From Bacteroidota bacterium (lineage in GTDB: Bacteria > Bacteroidota > Bacteroidia > Bacteroidales > VadinHA17): a DNA stretch of 64,000 bases. This document shows positions 17,871-27,980 of the stretch, in pieces. Both the position numbers and the translations under genes were made by a program. The notes beneath the pieces are model-generated. The model searched no databases, was not told the origin of the DNA, and worked only from the letters and a program-made list of their open reading frames with translations. The first letter of the stretch is position 1; each line of letters begins with the position of its first letter. The DNA lies in contig JAKPOU010000066.1 in the NCBI GenBank assembly GCA_029547705.1, positions 35,327 to 99,326 of the forward strand. Reading direction: 5' to 3'.

Positions 17871-19568
17871 ATGGCATTCAAAATAAAAAAAAATTCGTCC
17901 CGGTTTTGCCTGTTGTTCACCCTTATCACAGCCATCCCGGTTCACGCACAGGATTTATCTGAACTGAACAAGTCAGAGCCCTTTACTATCAGCGGGAGTG
18001 CAGGACTGACCAGTTCCTTCTATTCTGCCTCCGGCATCCCGGATCGCCAGGCACCCTTTGCCTATGGCATCCATGCCAATGCCACCATGACCCTTTATGG
18101 CATAGCAATGCCCTTTTCCTTTACCTGGTACAACAACAGCAAAGTGGGTTTCAGTCAGCCATTCAACCAGTTCGGAATCAGTCCGAAATACAGGTGGCTC
18201 ACTCTTCACCTGGGCTACCGCAATCTGTCCTTCTCTGAATTCACCCTGAGCGGTTACACTTTTCTGGGTGCCGGTATTGAAGCCAGTCCGGGCAGGTTCC
18301 GCATCGGTGCGATGTATGGTAAGTTTAACCAGAACTCCGTGTATGACCTGGCGATGGCCGACTCAATGCCGAAAATGACCCGGACAGGCTGGGCTGCCAA
18401 GCTGGGCTACGGCAGCGAGAAACGATTTGTCGACCTGTCGGTGCTGCGGATAGGTGACGATCCCAAAGGATATGACACTCTTAATATCGAACCGGGAATA
18501 CCGGCACCCGAACAGAATATTGCACTGGGACTCACCTCCCGCTTTGACATAAGCGAAAAACTGACCTTCAGGTTTGACGGTTCATACAGTTTCTACACCT
18601 TCAACCGCGCCTTTGCCGCCACCGGCATCAGCGATGACGCCCTGCTCCGGCTGGCAGGCAATTTCATCAGGGTGAACAGCACCAGCGAATACTTCAAGGC
18701 GCTCAAGACCAGCATCAGCTATTCCTTCAGCCAGGGAACCGTAACCGGTATCGAGTACCGGCGTATCGACCCGGGCTTCCGGTCCATGGGAAGTTATTTC
18801 TTCAACAACGATATTGAACACCTGACCATCAACCAGAGCCTGGCTCTCCTGAAAAACAAAATTAACCTGCGAGGCTCACTGGGGGCTCAGCGTGATAACC
18901 TGAAAGGGGCCAAGGAGCATACCGCACTCAGGATCATCGGATCCCTCACCGGCAATTACAACATAAACCAGAACTGGGCAGTAGATGCAACATTCAATAA
19001 TTTCTCAACCAATCAGCGTGTATTCAGGACAGCAACAGACCAAAGCCTGCTCATCTACCAGGTCAACCGCACGATAACACTGTCCCCGCGCTACATGAAC
19101 GCCGGCGAAAAAATGTCGCACATGGCCATGCTGAACATCAATGTTACAGCGCTTGAAGACAAAAACCAGAGCACTTCAGACATGACTGAAACCGAAACCT
19201 ATATGGCAATGCTGATCTACAACCTGGGCCTGCTTCAGCTTAAGATGAACATTTCCGCCGGACTCAACTACACCATGATGCTGAACAAAAACTTTGAGAA
19301 CAGGCTGGCAGGCGGCAATATCAATGTTGCCAAAACACTGCTCCGGGACCAGTTATCACTTGGACTGAACAATAACCTGATGATCAACAGGATCAACGAT
19401 GACAAGGGTCTGATCCTCAACTCGGCGCTGACAGCTGCCTGGAGGTTCCACCCGAAACATTCACTCTCACTTAACCTTAACCTTATCAACAACCGGTTTG
19501 CCGAAGGATCGGCAGTACCGACATATCACGAAATAAGAGGAGACTTTGGCTATGCGTTCACATTCTGA
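17871..19568 (+). CDS. Outer-membrane beta-barrel protein of the TANFOR operon
   Basis: A 565-residue exported protein. The signal peptide (about 1-27, ending PVHAQ) is followed by many alternating amphipathic strands (LTLHLGYRNLSF, RFRIGAMYGKF, LGYGSEKRFVDLSVL) spaced like a transmembrane barrel. It ends in an aromatic C-terminal strand, FGYAFTF, a typical outer-membrane insertion signal. I chose the ATG at 17871 because it directly precedes the signal peptide and fits the promoter. No TonB-plug domain is visible. As first gene of a three-gene operon, it may be the outer-membrane anchor or secretion pore for the two following surface proteins; this is inference from context. Confidence 0.8.
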   Translation: MAFKIKKNSSRFCLLFTLITAIPVHAQDLSELNKSEPFTISGSAGLTSSFYSASGIPDRQAPFAYGIHANATMTLYGIAMPFSFTWYNNSKVGFSQPFNQFGISPKYRWLTLHLGYRNLSFSEFTLSGYTFLGAGIEASPGRFRIGAMYGKFNQNSVYDLAMADSMPKMTRTGWAAKLGYGSEKRFVDLSVLRIGDDPKGYDTLNIEPGIPAPEQNIALGLTSRFDISEKLTFRFDGSYSFYTFNRAFAATGISDDALLRLAGNFIRVNSTSEYFKALKTSISYSFSQGTVTGIEYRRIDPGFRSMGSYFFNNDIEHLTINQSLALLKNKINLRGSLGAQRDNLKGAKEHTALRIIGSLTGNYNINQNWAVDATFNNFSTNQRVFRTATDQSLLIYQVNRTITLSPRYMNAGEKMSHMAMLNINVTALEDKNQSTSDMTETETYMAMLIYNLGLLQLKMNISAGLNYTMMLNKNFENRLAGGNINVAKTLLRDQLSLGLNNNLMINRINDDKGLILNSALTAAWRFHPKHSLSLNLNLINNRFAEGSAVPTYHEIRGDFGYAFTF

Positions 19569-19596
19569 CAGATCACACGAAAAAGAAGAAAAGACA

Positions 19597-22500
19597 ATGG
19601 CATCTGCCACATTCCGCAAAGACCGGTTCCCGGTACGGTATCCGGAGACATCCTGCCGGGAGAGTTTTAAGACATCGGGACAGGCTGCAGGATACCCGGC
19701 ATCATCCCGGGCTGTCGCCTTCCTCAGAAGAGGGCTGGCCGCAGTGATCCTGATCATAACGGCGCTGACGGCTGCCCTGGCTCAGGAGCTGGTAAACCAG
19801 ACCGTGCAGGTGCTTCCCCCCTATACCGGCAAGTTGTCCCATTACTTCGCAACACCGGGGCGAATCGTGAGTATAATCACGACTAACCCTAACAATATAG
19901 ACGCAAGGGAGTACAGGTATTACCTTCACGGCTATATTGAGAGCGTTCACAATGACGGTGAGATCCGGATAGGTACCCGGAGGGACTACCGGCCGGCCAC
20001 ACCTTCAGTAATGAAAGCTCAGCTGGGGCCTGACGGAGGAGTTATAGCATGGCTTCCCTATACACTTACCTACAGCGACATACAGCAGGTCTTCAGTCCC
20101 CAGAACCTTGAGTACCGGGGTATCTCCCGCGAGCAGGCAGAAAAAACCGGCCTGCCAGACGGCATGTACCGTATCTGTTTCATGCTCTATATCAACCCCT
20201 GGGGTGACGGCTTTTCTGCGCAGGGACCATTCTGCAGCCCTCCGTTCAGTATCATCTCCGATTTTACAGCCGTGGAAGCTCCCCAGATTATTCAGCCGCC
20301 GGACAATTCCATGCTCACTCCCGAACAGTTGCAGACACTGCAGTTCACCTGGACTATGCCTCCCGGTGCTCCTGCAACCACACAGTACAGGCTGAGGATC
20401 ATTGAGCTGAATGACGAGTCGGCCAATTACCGGGACATGCTCCGCACCGAAGCTTATCCTGCATTTTTCGAGACCACCGTAACCGGTGTACCCACCTTTT
20501 TATATACCATAGCCAATCCACCCTTCAGACCTGACAAGGCTTACGCATTTATAATCAGAGCAATAGATCCCCTTGGAAACACAAACTTCAAAAACAGCGG
20601 CTTCAGCGAAGTGAACCTTTTCATGCAGGCTAAACAGACGATGTCGTCACCACCGCCCGCGGCCCCGCCACCAACACTTTATATTCCCGGGCAGCAGTTC
20701 ACCCGGGTGACCCCGTCGATAATGAAGCCCACCACTATTAAAGGAAGGCTGTCATATAAGTACCCCTCTGCCAGGCCAAAGCTTTTTTCTCAGGGCACAA
20801 AACCACCGCCACTGTCAAATGCCAGGATCAAACTGGTCACATATTACATAGTGAAAGATTCAAAAGGACGAATAGTTGAAAATATGACCAGAGAGGGTCA
20901 GAAATGGAGCAATCATGTCAACTACAAAGGGCTTGACGACAGAGTGGTGGCAACGGCAACCACCGGCAGGGATGGTGAGTTCGAATTTAACTTCCTCTCA
21001 AACAACAGCGGGGAACCAATCGGCATAACTGATTGCAGTGTGAGAGTAGCCCGGCTTGAAAATCCAGCTGCAGATCCCTGTGAACTTATGCCCGGCATTG
21101 ATCAGCTTCTGGCCGGCAGAGGCGGACCCAGAATGAGCGGGGAAACAGATAACGGCACGGATGACGATGTAAATTGCAGGCTCTATCTCGCTTATCGCAT
21201 CGTGATTGAGGGAGAGCATGCACGTTACTACCTTGATCCGGACCAGGATCTGAAGTACTTTTTTGAGGTTAAAGCGGGAGAGACAAAAGATGTTAAAGAG
21301 GTCACAACCCTGGTCAGAAGCTTTGAACTAAAGGTAAAGGCAACTGCCAGATGGTCCGGGGAAGAGTTTACCATTCATGACAAAGAGGAGTTACAGCAAA
21401 TGGATGTATGGATCTACCGGAAGGTAAATTTCAATTACCCTTCCATATTCCCTGAAAATGATGTCAGGCCCGATAAAAGCAGCAAGTTTCCGGCACCTCA
21501 CTTCCCCGGCTTTACCTGTGTAGGGAAAGAGACCACCGACAAAAATGGAATTGCATCGCTTACAGATCTCGTCCTCAATGATAATACAACATATCAGTAT
21601 TATTTCTATATAAACGCAGAGACCTACAGTTTCGAGACAGATGGCCTTGTTATGCTGAACCTGAAAGATCTCATCGACATTGAAAACAGAAAAAATGCAA
21701 CAACCACAGAGATAACAGATCCCAATACCAGCCAGACCATTCAGTTAAATGTTACTCCTGAAGATGAAACATGGGATCGTCTGCTGAATATGCGATCTGC
21801 CCACAGGTGGGGGAACAATCGCGGATTTTTACACACTGAGCAGCTTGATCTGCGCTTCCCTGCACTGGTAATTAAACTGATAGAACCAGAAGGATTAAAG
21901 CAGATCAATATACCCGCATATGTCACTCTCAGGGAGGAATACCGGGCCGGGAAACTGCTGGTGGAAAATACCTGGAAGACTATCCGTCTGGAAAATGACA
22001 TCACACGGTTCATCCCCATGGGCCGCATTGATTCCAGTACCTACGAACTCAAGGAATTGTCGGCAGAATTCACTCCCCTGCCGCAGGAACAGATTCTGTC
22101 AGGTCCCCGCCGGACCGTCACCGCAAAAATTGAGGGCTTTGCAGATGAAACCTTCCTGGTAAAGGAAGAAGATCCACTGAAAATAGGAGAACGCTTTGAA
22201 ATGGTCATTATAATGCGTTACGGCGCCGCCATGAGGGGAAAGGTACTCGATGCCATCACCCGGAAGCCGCTTGCCGGCGTCAAGCTGAAAGTGATAGGCG
22301 AGATGGAGATGGCCACCACCACCGACAAGGAGGGGAAATACGAACTCAGGGCACGAAAGCTTGACAAACAGCGCCGTGTGGAAATATCAAGATCCGGATA
22401 TATGACTGACACGGTAACTGTCACCCTCAACAGGGAGGATAATGTGTACAACTTTGAACTTTTCCCCATGGCACGCATGCTGGAAGTGGAAGTATGGGCC

Positions 22501-25500
22501 GGAAATAACTGGAAAAAGGGAGCGGTGGTGACACTGCCTGATGTGCCTGAAAGCTGGACATATGACTTTAACACAGGGACTACAAAAGGATCATCCGGAT
22601 TTTTGGAGCAGGCGATGAAGCAGGCCGGACAACAGGCGGCACAGAAGACGACACAGCAGGCAGCACAGCAGGCGACACAGCAAACCGCACAACAGACAGC
22701 GGTACAGACGGTACAGGCCGTTTCCACCGGTACCGTGAGCACAAATCTGAACAGTATGGCAATGAAGCTCCGGCAGCCGGTACAGAAAGAACAGATCACA
22801 CAGAGCATGCGGGACAAATATAATATGACACTCTCAGACGGACTGCAGGTATCTGCTGCGATTTCGCCGGCCTACGGACTGCAGGCTGCCTCTTCTGATG
22901 AAGGGCCTGCCTGTTCACAGGTGACCGACAGTGATGGATGGGCAGGATTTTGCTTTACAGGAGGAACGGGAGACCACTTCAGGCTGGTAATAACCAATGA
23001 TCCTGACGCGGATGACAACTACTGCTCCATAATCACCAAGGTATCTGTGCCCTACGAGAAGTCTGTCATGGGATCACGTTACAGGTTCACGATGCCGGGC
23101 GGGGGATGCCTGTCTGGAACAGTATATCTGGGAGAAGGCACGGAGAAGCCCCTGGAGGGTATGAAGGTGAGGGCAACTGTCAATGTTGACGACGAAACGT
23201 ACGACATAGTTGCCTCCACGGATGCCTCAGGCCGCTACAAGCTGCCCAACCTGCCTGTCAACAGGCCCTTCAGGCTGACAGTGACATCAGACAAAGGCAG
23301 TAACAACTTTGTAGGTTACAATAATGACAACTATGTGCTGGAAAAAGGAGGTAACGAATGCCAGGCCGAAGATTTCCATATGAGATCGGTAGACGGGGTT
23401 GACATCAGCAGCTTTATGGGCTTCCCCTTTGATGCATCCGGTTTCAAAAAACTGCCGGGCGGAAGGATGAGTCTGACCGGCAGTATCACTCTCCCTGCAA
23501 ACGCACATTTCAATGAACAGATTATTGATATCAGCGATGTGGAAATGGTTAAGAGCAGCGTCATCAACACTGAGGGCGACACACTGCTGCTGCCGGCAAT
23601 ACTCCCCTTCATCACTGACATCAACGACCTCACCGTGACACTCCCGGGCGGCTATAAGGCGCTCATCACCGATGAGGCGGGACTAAAACTTGAACTCTAT
23701 GATCAGACCAGGCTGCATGGCGAGATGAAAGCATCGGTAATGATTCACTCAGAAGCACATGTTCCGGAGCTCAATGGCAACTTCGCAGGCTGGGGCTATG
23801 ACCTTCCCGACCTCCTGCTGGCTGCAAAGCCGGCTACTGACAACCCGCTGATAACGGTCTACAGGGGCAGCGGACAGATACCCTCCGGCAGTACCGGCAG
23901 CAACGGATTCTATCTCACTGACGGAAAGACCAGTGAGCTGGTTTACAGCGTTGAAGGTTTTACAAGAAAAGCTTATGCTGAGCCGGGAAAGTCATTCTTT
24001 GACAAAAACGGACTGACATTACAGACCAGGCTAAAAGCATCAATACATACCCTGAATCCGCGTAATCTGGAGCTTGATGCGGGTACGATAAGGATAAACA
24101 GGAAAGGACTGACAACACTTAACCAGAAGCCCTTCACGGTGATGATGGGCAACTGGAGACTGAACTGCGATAAATGGGCCATCACCTATGACGGAATAAT
24201 GGTTTCTGAGGCAACTCTTTCTGCCGGTGCCGATATAAAGATTGAAAATATCAGGTTTACTTCTGAAGCCATGCTGACTGACAAGTCGACTATACACCTT
24301 GACAGGATGAAACTGCTTGGTGTAAGGGAAATAATGATCAATACAACAAAGAAGGGACTGCGATACGGATATCTCCACAGCGGCGTTAACGGCTGGAGCC
24401 TTTATGCCACGCCTGATGACGGAGAGACCACCGTGGCCACCCTCAGTGATATGCCGGGGCTGGCCCCGGGTGACAAAATACAGTTCACAGCCGTTGACTT
24501 CAACAGCGAGGGCGAGAGTATGCTGCTTCTGAACAGCCGCAAGTTCAGGCTTTTCAATATTGTTGACTTCACACCCTACCCCTCCACCCGTATGTATGTA
24601 TATGAATCATCGGTGAAACTTAAGGGGAATTTCGATTTCGGGATACCCGGATATGTAAGACCTTCCGGCGCAATGGGATACTTCAGGGAAGGCAACAGGC
24701 TGGAGTTTGCCATGATGGATATGGATGTTTTCAGGTTCACACATCACAATGTCATCTATGACCTCACCGAAGAGTACAGGCTGAGCGAAGGCCTCTTCAC
24801 TGCCAGAGGTACAGTCAGGGAACCGGGACACCTGCCAAGCCTGAAAGTGACAATGTCACACAGGGCAACGGAAACCCGTGTCGACTTTGACAAGGGCCAG
24901 AAACTCGATATGGGCTCAGGCAGGGAGCTGGCAAACCTCGTGGGCAACAACAGGGTGATAAACAATGCATGGGATGTCCTGCGCTTCGAGGGTGATGTTA
25001 GGGGATTCAACAATATAAATCCCGGACAGAAAATGAACTTCGAGGTGAGGGGCACCGTACAGGCTGCGGGACAACAAATTGCAGTAAGCGATATTCCCTC
25101 TTTCCCCGGCCTGACAATGACCTATGACCTGCCTAATGCGAGACTGATTGGCAGTGCAGCTCTCAACATGAACCTGGGAGGGCTGAAGCTTGATGGCAAT
25201 ATCAATACCGTGATGGACAGCCAGGGATGGCTTTTCAATGCCAGTGGCATGATAGATATACCGGGTATCGGCGGCGCCAGTCTGTTCGGCCTGTTCGGCA
25301 ACTACAGCAATATACCCGGTGATGTGTCAAAGAAAATTGGCAGTGCAGTCTGCCTGCCGGCTGAATTCACGAAAAACCTTCACGGATTCTTCCTCTCAGC
25401 CGGACTGACGAAGCAGGTGCTGCCCAGGGTCGAATATGACTACGAAGTGCTGAAGGTTAAGGCCGGCGTTGATGTGAGCATCAATGCACGCACCTTCATG

Positions 25501-25848
25501 ACCTTCGGCCAGGGAACCACATTCGGCATGGGTGTGCTGGCCGAAGGACACGCCTACCTGGGCGGCTACCTGGCAGTCACATGTACCTCTGCAGAGGCTG
25601 ATGCACGGCTGCAGTTCGGGGTCAGCGGAGACTACAACACCGCTACACGTGTATACAATATAGATGGCTGCGCAAGCCTCAACCTGAAGGTATCGGCCAG
25701 CCAGTGCCTTCCTGCACTGGGCATATGCGGTCCCTGTCTGTCACTCGACCTGGCCGACTTCACCATAGGTGCGACAGTACATCTCGATAACAACAAGGGC
25801 TTATCAATGGGAATAACCACCTCGAGTTGCGACCAGCAGTGCAAATAG
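19597..25848 (+). CDS. Giant secreted surface protein, TANFOR-domain-like (about 2,083 aa)
   Basis: A very large exported protein. A signal peptide with a long basic N-region (hydrophobic core about 48-62, ending ALAQ) is followed by a region resembling the TANFOR domain of Bacteroidota (roughly 65-300; NQTVQVLPPYTG, GLPDGMYRICFMLY). Fibronectin-III-like segments come next. Two carboxypeptidase-regulatory-like domains begin near residues 877 (GKVLDAITRKPLAGV) and 1171 (LSGTVYLGEGTEKPLEG). Residues 1009-1040 are a Gln/Ala repeat encoded by a 12-bp tandem repeat. Beta-rich sequence fills the rest, and the end is Cys-rich (CLPALGICGPC, CDQQC). I prefer the ATG at 19597; an ATG at 19552 overlaps the previous gene. 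No catalytic motif is seen; a structural or adhesive role is likely. Confidence 0.8.
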   Translation: MASATFRKDRFPVRYPETSCRESFKTSGQAAGYPASSRAVAFLRRGLAAVILIITALTAALAQELVNQTVQVLPPYTGKLSHYFATPGRIVSIITTNPNNIDAREYRYYLHGYIESVHNDGEIRIGTRRDYRPATPSVMKAQLGPDGGVIAWLPYTLTYSDIQQVFSPQNLEYRGISREQAEKTGLPDGMYRICFMLYINPWGDGFSAQGPFCSPPFSIISDFTAVEAPQIIQPPDNSMLTPEQLQTLQFTWTMPPGAPATTQYRLRIIELNDESANYRDMLRTEAYPAFFETTVTGVPTFLYTIANPPFRPDKAYAFIIRAIDPLGNTNFKNSGFSEVNLFMQAKQTMSSPPPAAPPPTLYIPGQQFTRVTPSIMKPTTIKGRLSYKYPSARPKLFSQGTKPPPLSNARIKLVTYYIVKDSKGRIVENMTREGQKWSNHVNYKGLDDRVVATATTGRDGEFEFNFLSNNSGEPIGITDCSVRVARLENPAADPCELMPGIDQLLAGRGGPRMSGETDNGTDDDVNCRLYLAYRIVIEGEHARYYLDPDQDLKYFFEVKAGETKDVKEVTTLVRSFELKVKATARWSGEEFTIHDKEELQQMDVWIYRKVNFNYPSIFPENDVRPDKSSKFPAPHFPGFTCVGKETTDKNGIASLTDLVLNDNTTYQYYFYINAETYSFETDGLVMLNLKDLIDIENRKNATTTEITDPNTSQTIQLNVTPEDETWDRLLNMRSAHRWGNNRGFLHTEQLDLRFPALVIKLIEPEGLKQINIPAYVTLREEYRAGKLLVENTWKTIRLENDITRFIPMGRIDSSTYELKELSAEFTPLPQEQILSGPRRTVTAKIEGFADETFLVKEEDPLKIGERFEMVIIMRYGAAMRGKVLDAITRKPLAGVKLKVIGEMEMATTTDKEGKYELRARKLDKQRRVEISRSGYMTDTVTVTLNREDNVYNFELFPMARMLEVEVWAGNNWKKGAVVTLPDVPESWTYDFNTGTTKGSSGFLEQAMKQAGQQAAQKTTQQAAQQATQQTAQQTAVQTVQAVSTGTVSTNLNSMAMKLRQPVQKEQITQSMRDKYNMTLSDGLQVSAAISPAYGLQAASSDEGPACSQVTDSDGWAGFCFTGGTGDHFRLVITNDPDADDNYCSIITKVSVPYEKSVMGSRYRFTMPGGGCLSGTVYLGEGTEKPLEGMKVRATVNVDDETYDIVASTDASGRYKLPNLPVNRPFRLTVTSDKGSNNFVGYNNDNYVLEKGGNECQAEDFHMRSVDGVDISSFMGFPFDASGFKKLPGGRMSLTGSITLPANAHFNEQIIDISDVEMVKSSVINTEGDTLLLPAILPFITDINDLTVTLPGGYKALITDEAGLKLELYDQTRLHGEMKASVMIHSEAHVPELNGNFAGWGYDLPDLLLAAKPATDNPLITVYRGSGQIPSGSTGSNGFYLTDGKTSELVYSVEGFTRKAYAEPGKSFFDKNGLTLQTRLKASIHTLNPRNLELDAGTIRINRKGLTTLNQKPFTVMMGNWRLNCDKWAITYDGIMVSEATLSAGADIKIENIRFTSEAMLTDKSTIHLDRMKLLGVREIMINTTKKGLRYGYLHSGVNGWSLYATPDDGETTVATLSDMPGLAPGDKIQFTAVDFNSEGESMLLLNSRKFRLFNIVDFTPYPSTRMYVYESSVKLKGNFDFGIPGYVRPSGAMGYFREGNRLEFAMMDMDVFRFTHHNVIYDLTEEYRLSEGLFTARGTVREPGHLPSLKVTMSHRATETRVDFDKGQKLDMGSGRELANLVGNNRVINNAWDVLRFEGDVRGFNNINPGQKMNFEVRGTVQAAGQQIAVSDIPSFPGLTMTYDLPNARLIGSAALNMNLGGLKLDGNINTVMDSQGWLFNASGMIDIPGIGGASLFGLFGNYSNIPGDVSKKIGSAVCLPAEFTKNLHGFFLSAGLTKQVLPRVEYDYEVLKVKAGVDVSINARTFMTFGQGTTFGMGVLAEGHAYLGGYLAVTCTSAEADARLQFGVSGDYNTATRVYNIDGCASLNLKVSASQCLPALGICGPCLSLDLADFTIGATVHLDNNKGLSMGITTSSCDQQCK
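22621..22716 (+). repeat. 12-bp tandem repeat, eight units, inside the giant gene
   Basis: Eight consecutive 12-base units of the type CAGGCAGCACAG encode the four-residue motif Q-A-x-Q (QAGQ, QAAQ, KTTQ, QAAQ, QATQ, QTAQ, QTAV, QTVQ). Units differ by several bases, so the array is old, yet it keeps frame. It could vary in copy number by slippage. The encoded segment is probably a helical linker. Confidence 0.75.
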
Positions 25849-25873
25849 TTTCAACAGCAAAAGAGAAAACGAC

Positions 25874-27892
25874 ATGAGAATATCAGTTAATCATAAGAGC
25901 AAGAGAGAGTTCCTGAAGCTGAGCCTCATCATTGCCTTCTGCATGTTAATGAGCAGTGTTGCTCCGGGGCAGGAGCAGATAAGGATGGCACACCCGGCAC
26001 CCAAAGGGGTTCTTGTTTTTGCCGGACTGGAGCTGGCCGATGGCAACAGGATCGATTACTACACCGTTGAACGCTCCTATGACCAGCGCCGCTGGGAGAT
26101 CATTACCGAAATGAGAACCCCGTCAGGGTGGGATGAGTTCTACGCCGCTCTCAGGTTGTGGGAATCTGATTTCGGATTCCAGGGTCAGCCCGCACCTTAT
26201 GAAATCATGGAAGGCTGGCACAGGTGCATGATTGTCGGAGTAATAGACAGTATGGGCTACTGGGCCTCATTAACGGGTATCAGGCTGGCAGCCGGACTGA
26301 CATTCTACGACCAGTCTGTACAGAAAGGAAAGAGTGTGTGGTACAGAACGAAGGGAATGAAAAACGGTAAAGTAACATCTGAGCACAACTCACTTCCTGT
26401 TGAATGGCCCGTAATCCCGCAGTTTGACCCTGTCACCCTCAGTGACAGAAACGTCGACAAAACGCTTTTCTACCTCAAGTGGCAGTCGCAGGGCAGCAAT
26501 CCTGCTCCTTATTTCATCATACGATACTATGAGGGTGATCAGCTTCATGATGCAGAAGGTACGGTGGCATCATACCGCACAGGAGATATTACCTACTATA
26601 TATTCCAGGATTCCACCGGGCAGCTTACACAGAACAGGCAGTACTTCCTCAATCCGGCTGACCTGTATGGCAACAGGGCTGAAGCAACAGATATCGTGCT
26701 GGTCTCACGCACCACGTCTTCCCCCACCTTTTTCAGCAACATGAATGTTGAGGCTGACACAACAGGCTACGGTATCATGCTGAGCTGGAAGCTGGATAAT
26801 AAGGATCATCTGAAAGGGGTGGGCATCTACCGCAGCAACAGCTATGACGGGGAGGAATATAAACTGCTGGCAACCCTCCCTCCTGCCGACAATTCTTACA
26901 TGGACAGGATGGTCGATCCCGACAGGACATATTACTATTACCTTGAGACCATCAGTGATCAGGAACTTACACCACAGCGCAGCGGGATAATCTTCAGTTC
27001 GGCCACAGACAGGCTTCAGCCGCTCTTCCCGGCCATCAGCCGGGATGAAGATGTACCCGGAGCTGTCACCATCAGGGTAAAAGCCACCGATCTCAATCTT
27101 GCCGGGGTGAAAATATACCGCAGTGACGGTATTACACCGGAACTGTGGCCCATCACCGACATACTGCCTCTAACGGACAATGTGGCCCTCTATACTGACA
27201 CCAGCGGCATCCTGAGCGGCGAACGCAGCTTCCTGTACGCCGCCACGGCAGTGAACAGCAGTTCGGTAGAAAGTATTCTTTCAGACACTCTGATTATCCA
27301 TCCCGGTATCGCGACCATACCGCCTCCGCCCAACACACTGTCAGCCATTGAAGAAGATAATGCCGTGCAACTCGTATGGGAAGATGTCAGGAGCAGACAT
27401 ATGGCTGTCCGCGGCTACCGCCTTTACCGCCGCAACATCCCCGACGGCCGGTTTACCCCGCTGCTGCCGGCAGACAGCATTATTACCATACCGATGTTTA
27501 CCGACTCTGCCGGACAGGCGGGAAAGAGCTATGAATACGCGGTAGAGACTGTTGATGACCTGGGCGGAGTGAGCGCTTCGATGACTGCTGCCACCCTTAC
27601 ACTAAGGCCATACAGGCTGCCTCTGCCGCCTGCCGTATGGCTTACTGCCGGTGAGGGTAAAGTGACGGTACAGTGGGGTGAAGCGGCTGACCAGCCCGAG
27701 CTGATACTCAGCCTCTACCGGTACCAGAGAGGCCGTGAGCCGGAACTGCTGAATAAAGCCGGCAGCAAGGAGAGGATTTATGTGGATGCTGATGTAAAAA
27801 AGGGAGAGCTCTGGTTCTATTATACCACCTTCACCGACAGTGAAGGGAATGTGAGTGCCCGCTCACGGGAAGCAGGTATAAGGGTGAAATAA
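25874..27892 (+). CDS. Exported fibronectin type III-like repeat protein of the TANFOR operon
   Basis: A 672-residue protein with an N-terminal signal segment (about 15-35, ending SVAPGQ). A unique region, about 35-180, contains a WDEFYAALRLWESDFGFQG stretch. Several beta-sandwich repeats of the fibronectin III type follow, visible as recurring LSWKL-D, GVGIYRS, YYYYLETISD and VRGYRLYRRN/YEYAVETVDD blocks. It lies 25 bp downstream of the giant gene and ends the operon. No catalytic residues or sorting signal are recognised. It is probably a surface partner of the giant protein. Confidence 0.8.
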   Translation: MRISVNHKSKREFLKLSLIIAFCMLMSSVAPGQEQIRMAHPAPKGVLVFAGLELADGNRIDYYTVERSYDQRRWEIITEMRTPSGWDEFYAALRLWESDFGFQGQPAPYEIMEGWHRCMIVGVIDSMGYWASLTGIRLAAGLTFYDQSVQKGKSVWYRTKGMKNGKVTSEHNSLPVEWPVIPQFDPVTLSDRNVDKTLFYLKWQSQGSNPAPYFIIRYYEGDQLHDAEGTVASYRTGDITYYIFQDSTGQLTQNRQYFLNPADLYGNRAEATDIVLVSRTTSSPTFFSNMNVEADTTGYGIMLSWKLDNKDHLKGVGIYRSNSYDGEEYKLLATLPPADNSYMDRMVDPDRTYYYYLETISDQELTPQRSGIIFSSATDRLQPLFPAISRDEDVPGAVTIRVKATDLNLAGVKIYRSDGITPELWPITDILPLTDNVALYTDTSGILSGERSFLYAATAVNSSSVESILSDTLIIHPGIATIPPPPNTLSAIEEDNAVQLVWEDVRSRHMAVRGYRLYRRNIPDGRFTPLLPADSIITIPMFTDSAGQAGKSYEYAVETVDDLGGVSASMTAATLTLRPYRLPLPPAVWLTAGEGKVTVQWGEAADQPELILSLYRYQRGREPELLNKAGSKERIYVDADVKKGELWFYYTTFTDSEGNVSARSREAGIRVK

Positions 27893-27925
27893 GAGTGACA
27901 TAAGGATAAAATAATAGTGCTGCAA

Positions 27926-27958
27926 GGGCGGGACAAGAGTGATAAAAAAGTCCCTGCA
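27926..27958. terminator. Possible bidirectional terminator hairpin
   Basis: Between two convergent genes, GGGAC (27930-27934) and GTCCC (27950-27954) can pair around a 15-base loop, and flanking TGCA sequences extend the symmetry. The stem is short and there is no clean T-run, so the call is weak. Confidence 0.25.
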
Positions 27959-27980
27959 ACTGTGATAACTCAGGAAAGAA

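Noticed and set aside
22218..22817. A 199-codon minus-strand frame with a striking Cys-rich, metallothionein-like stretch
   Set aside because: It is antisense to the CAG-type 12-bp repeat of the giant gene; the Cys runs come from reading that repeat backwards.
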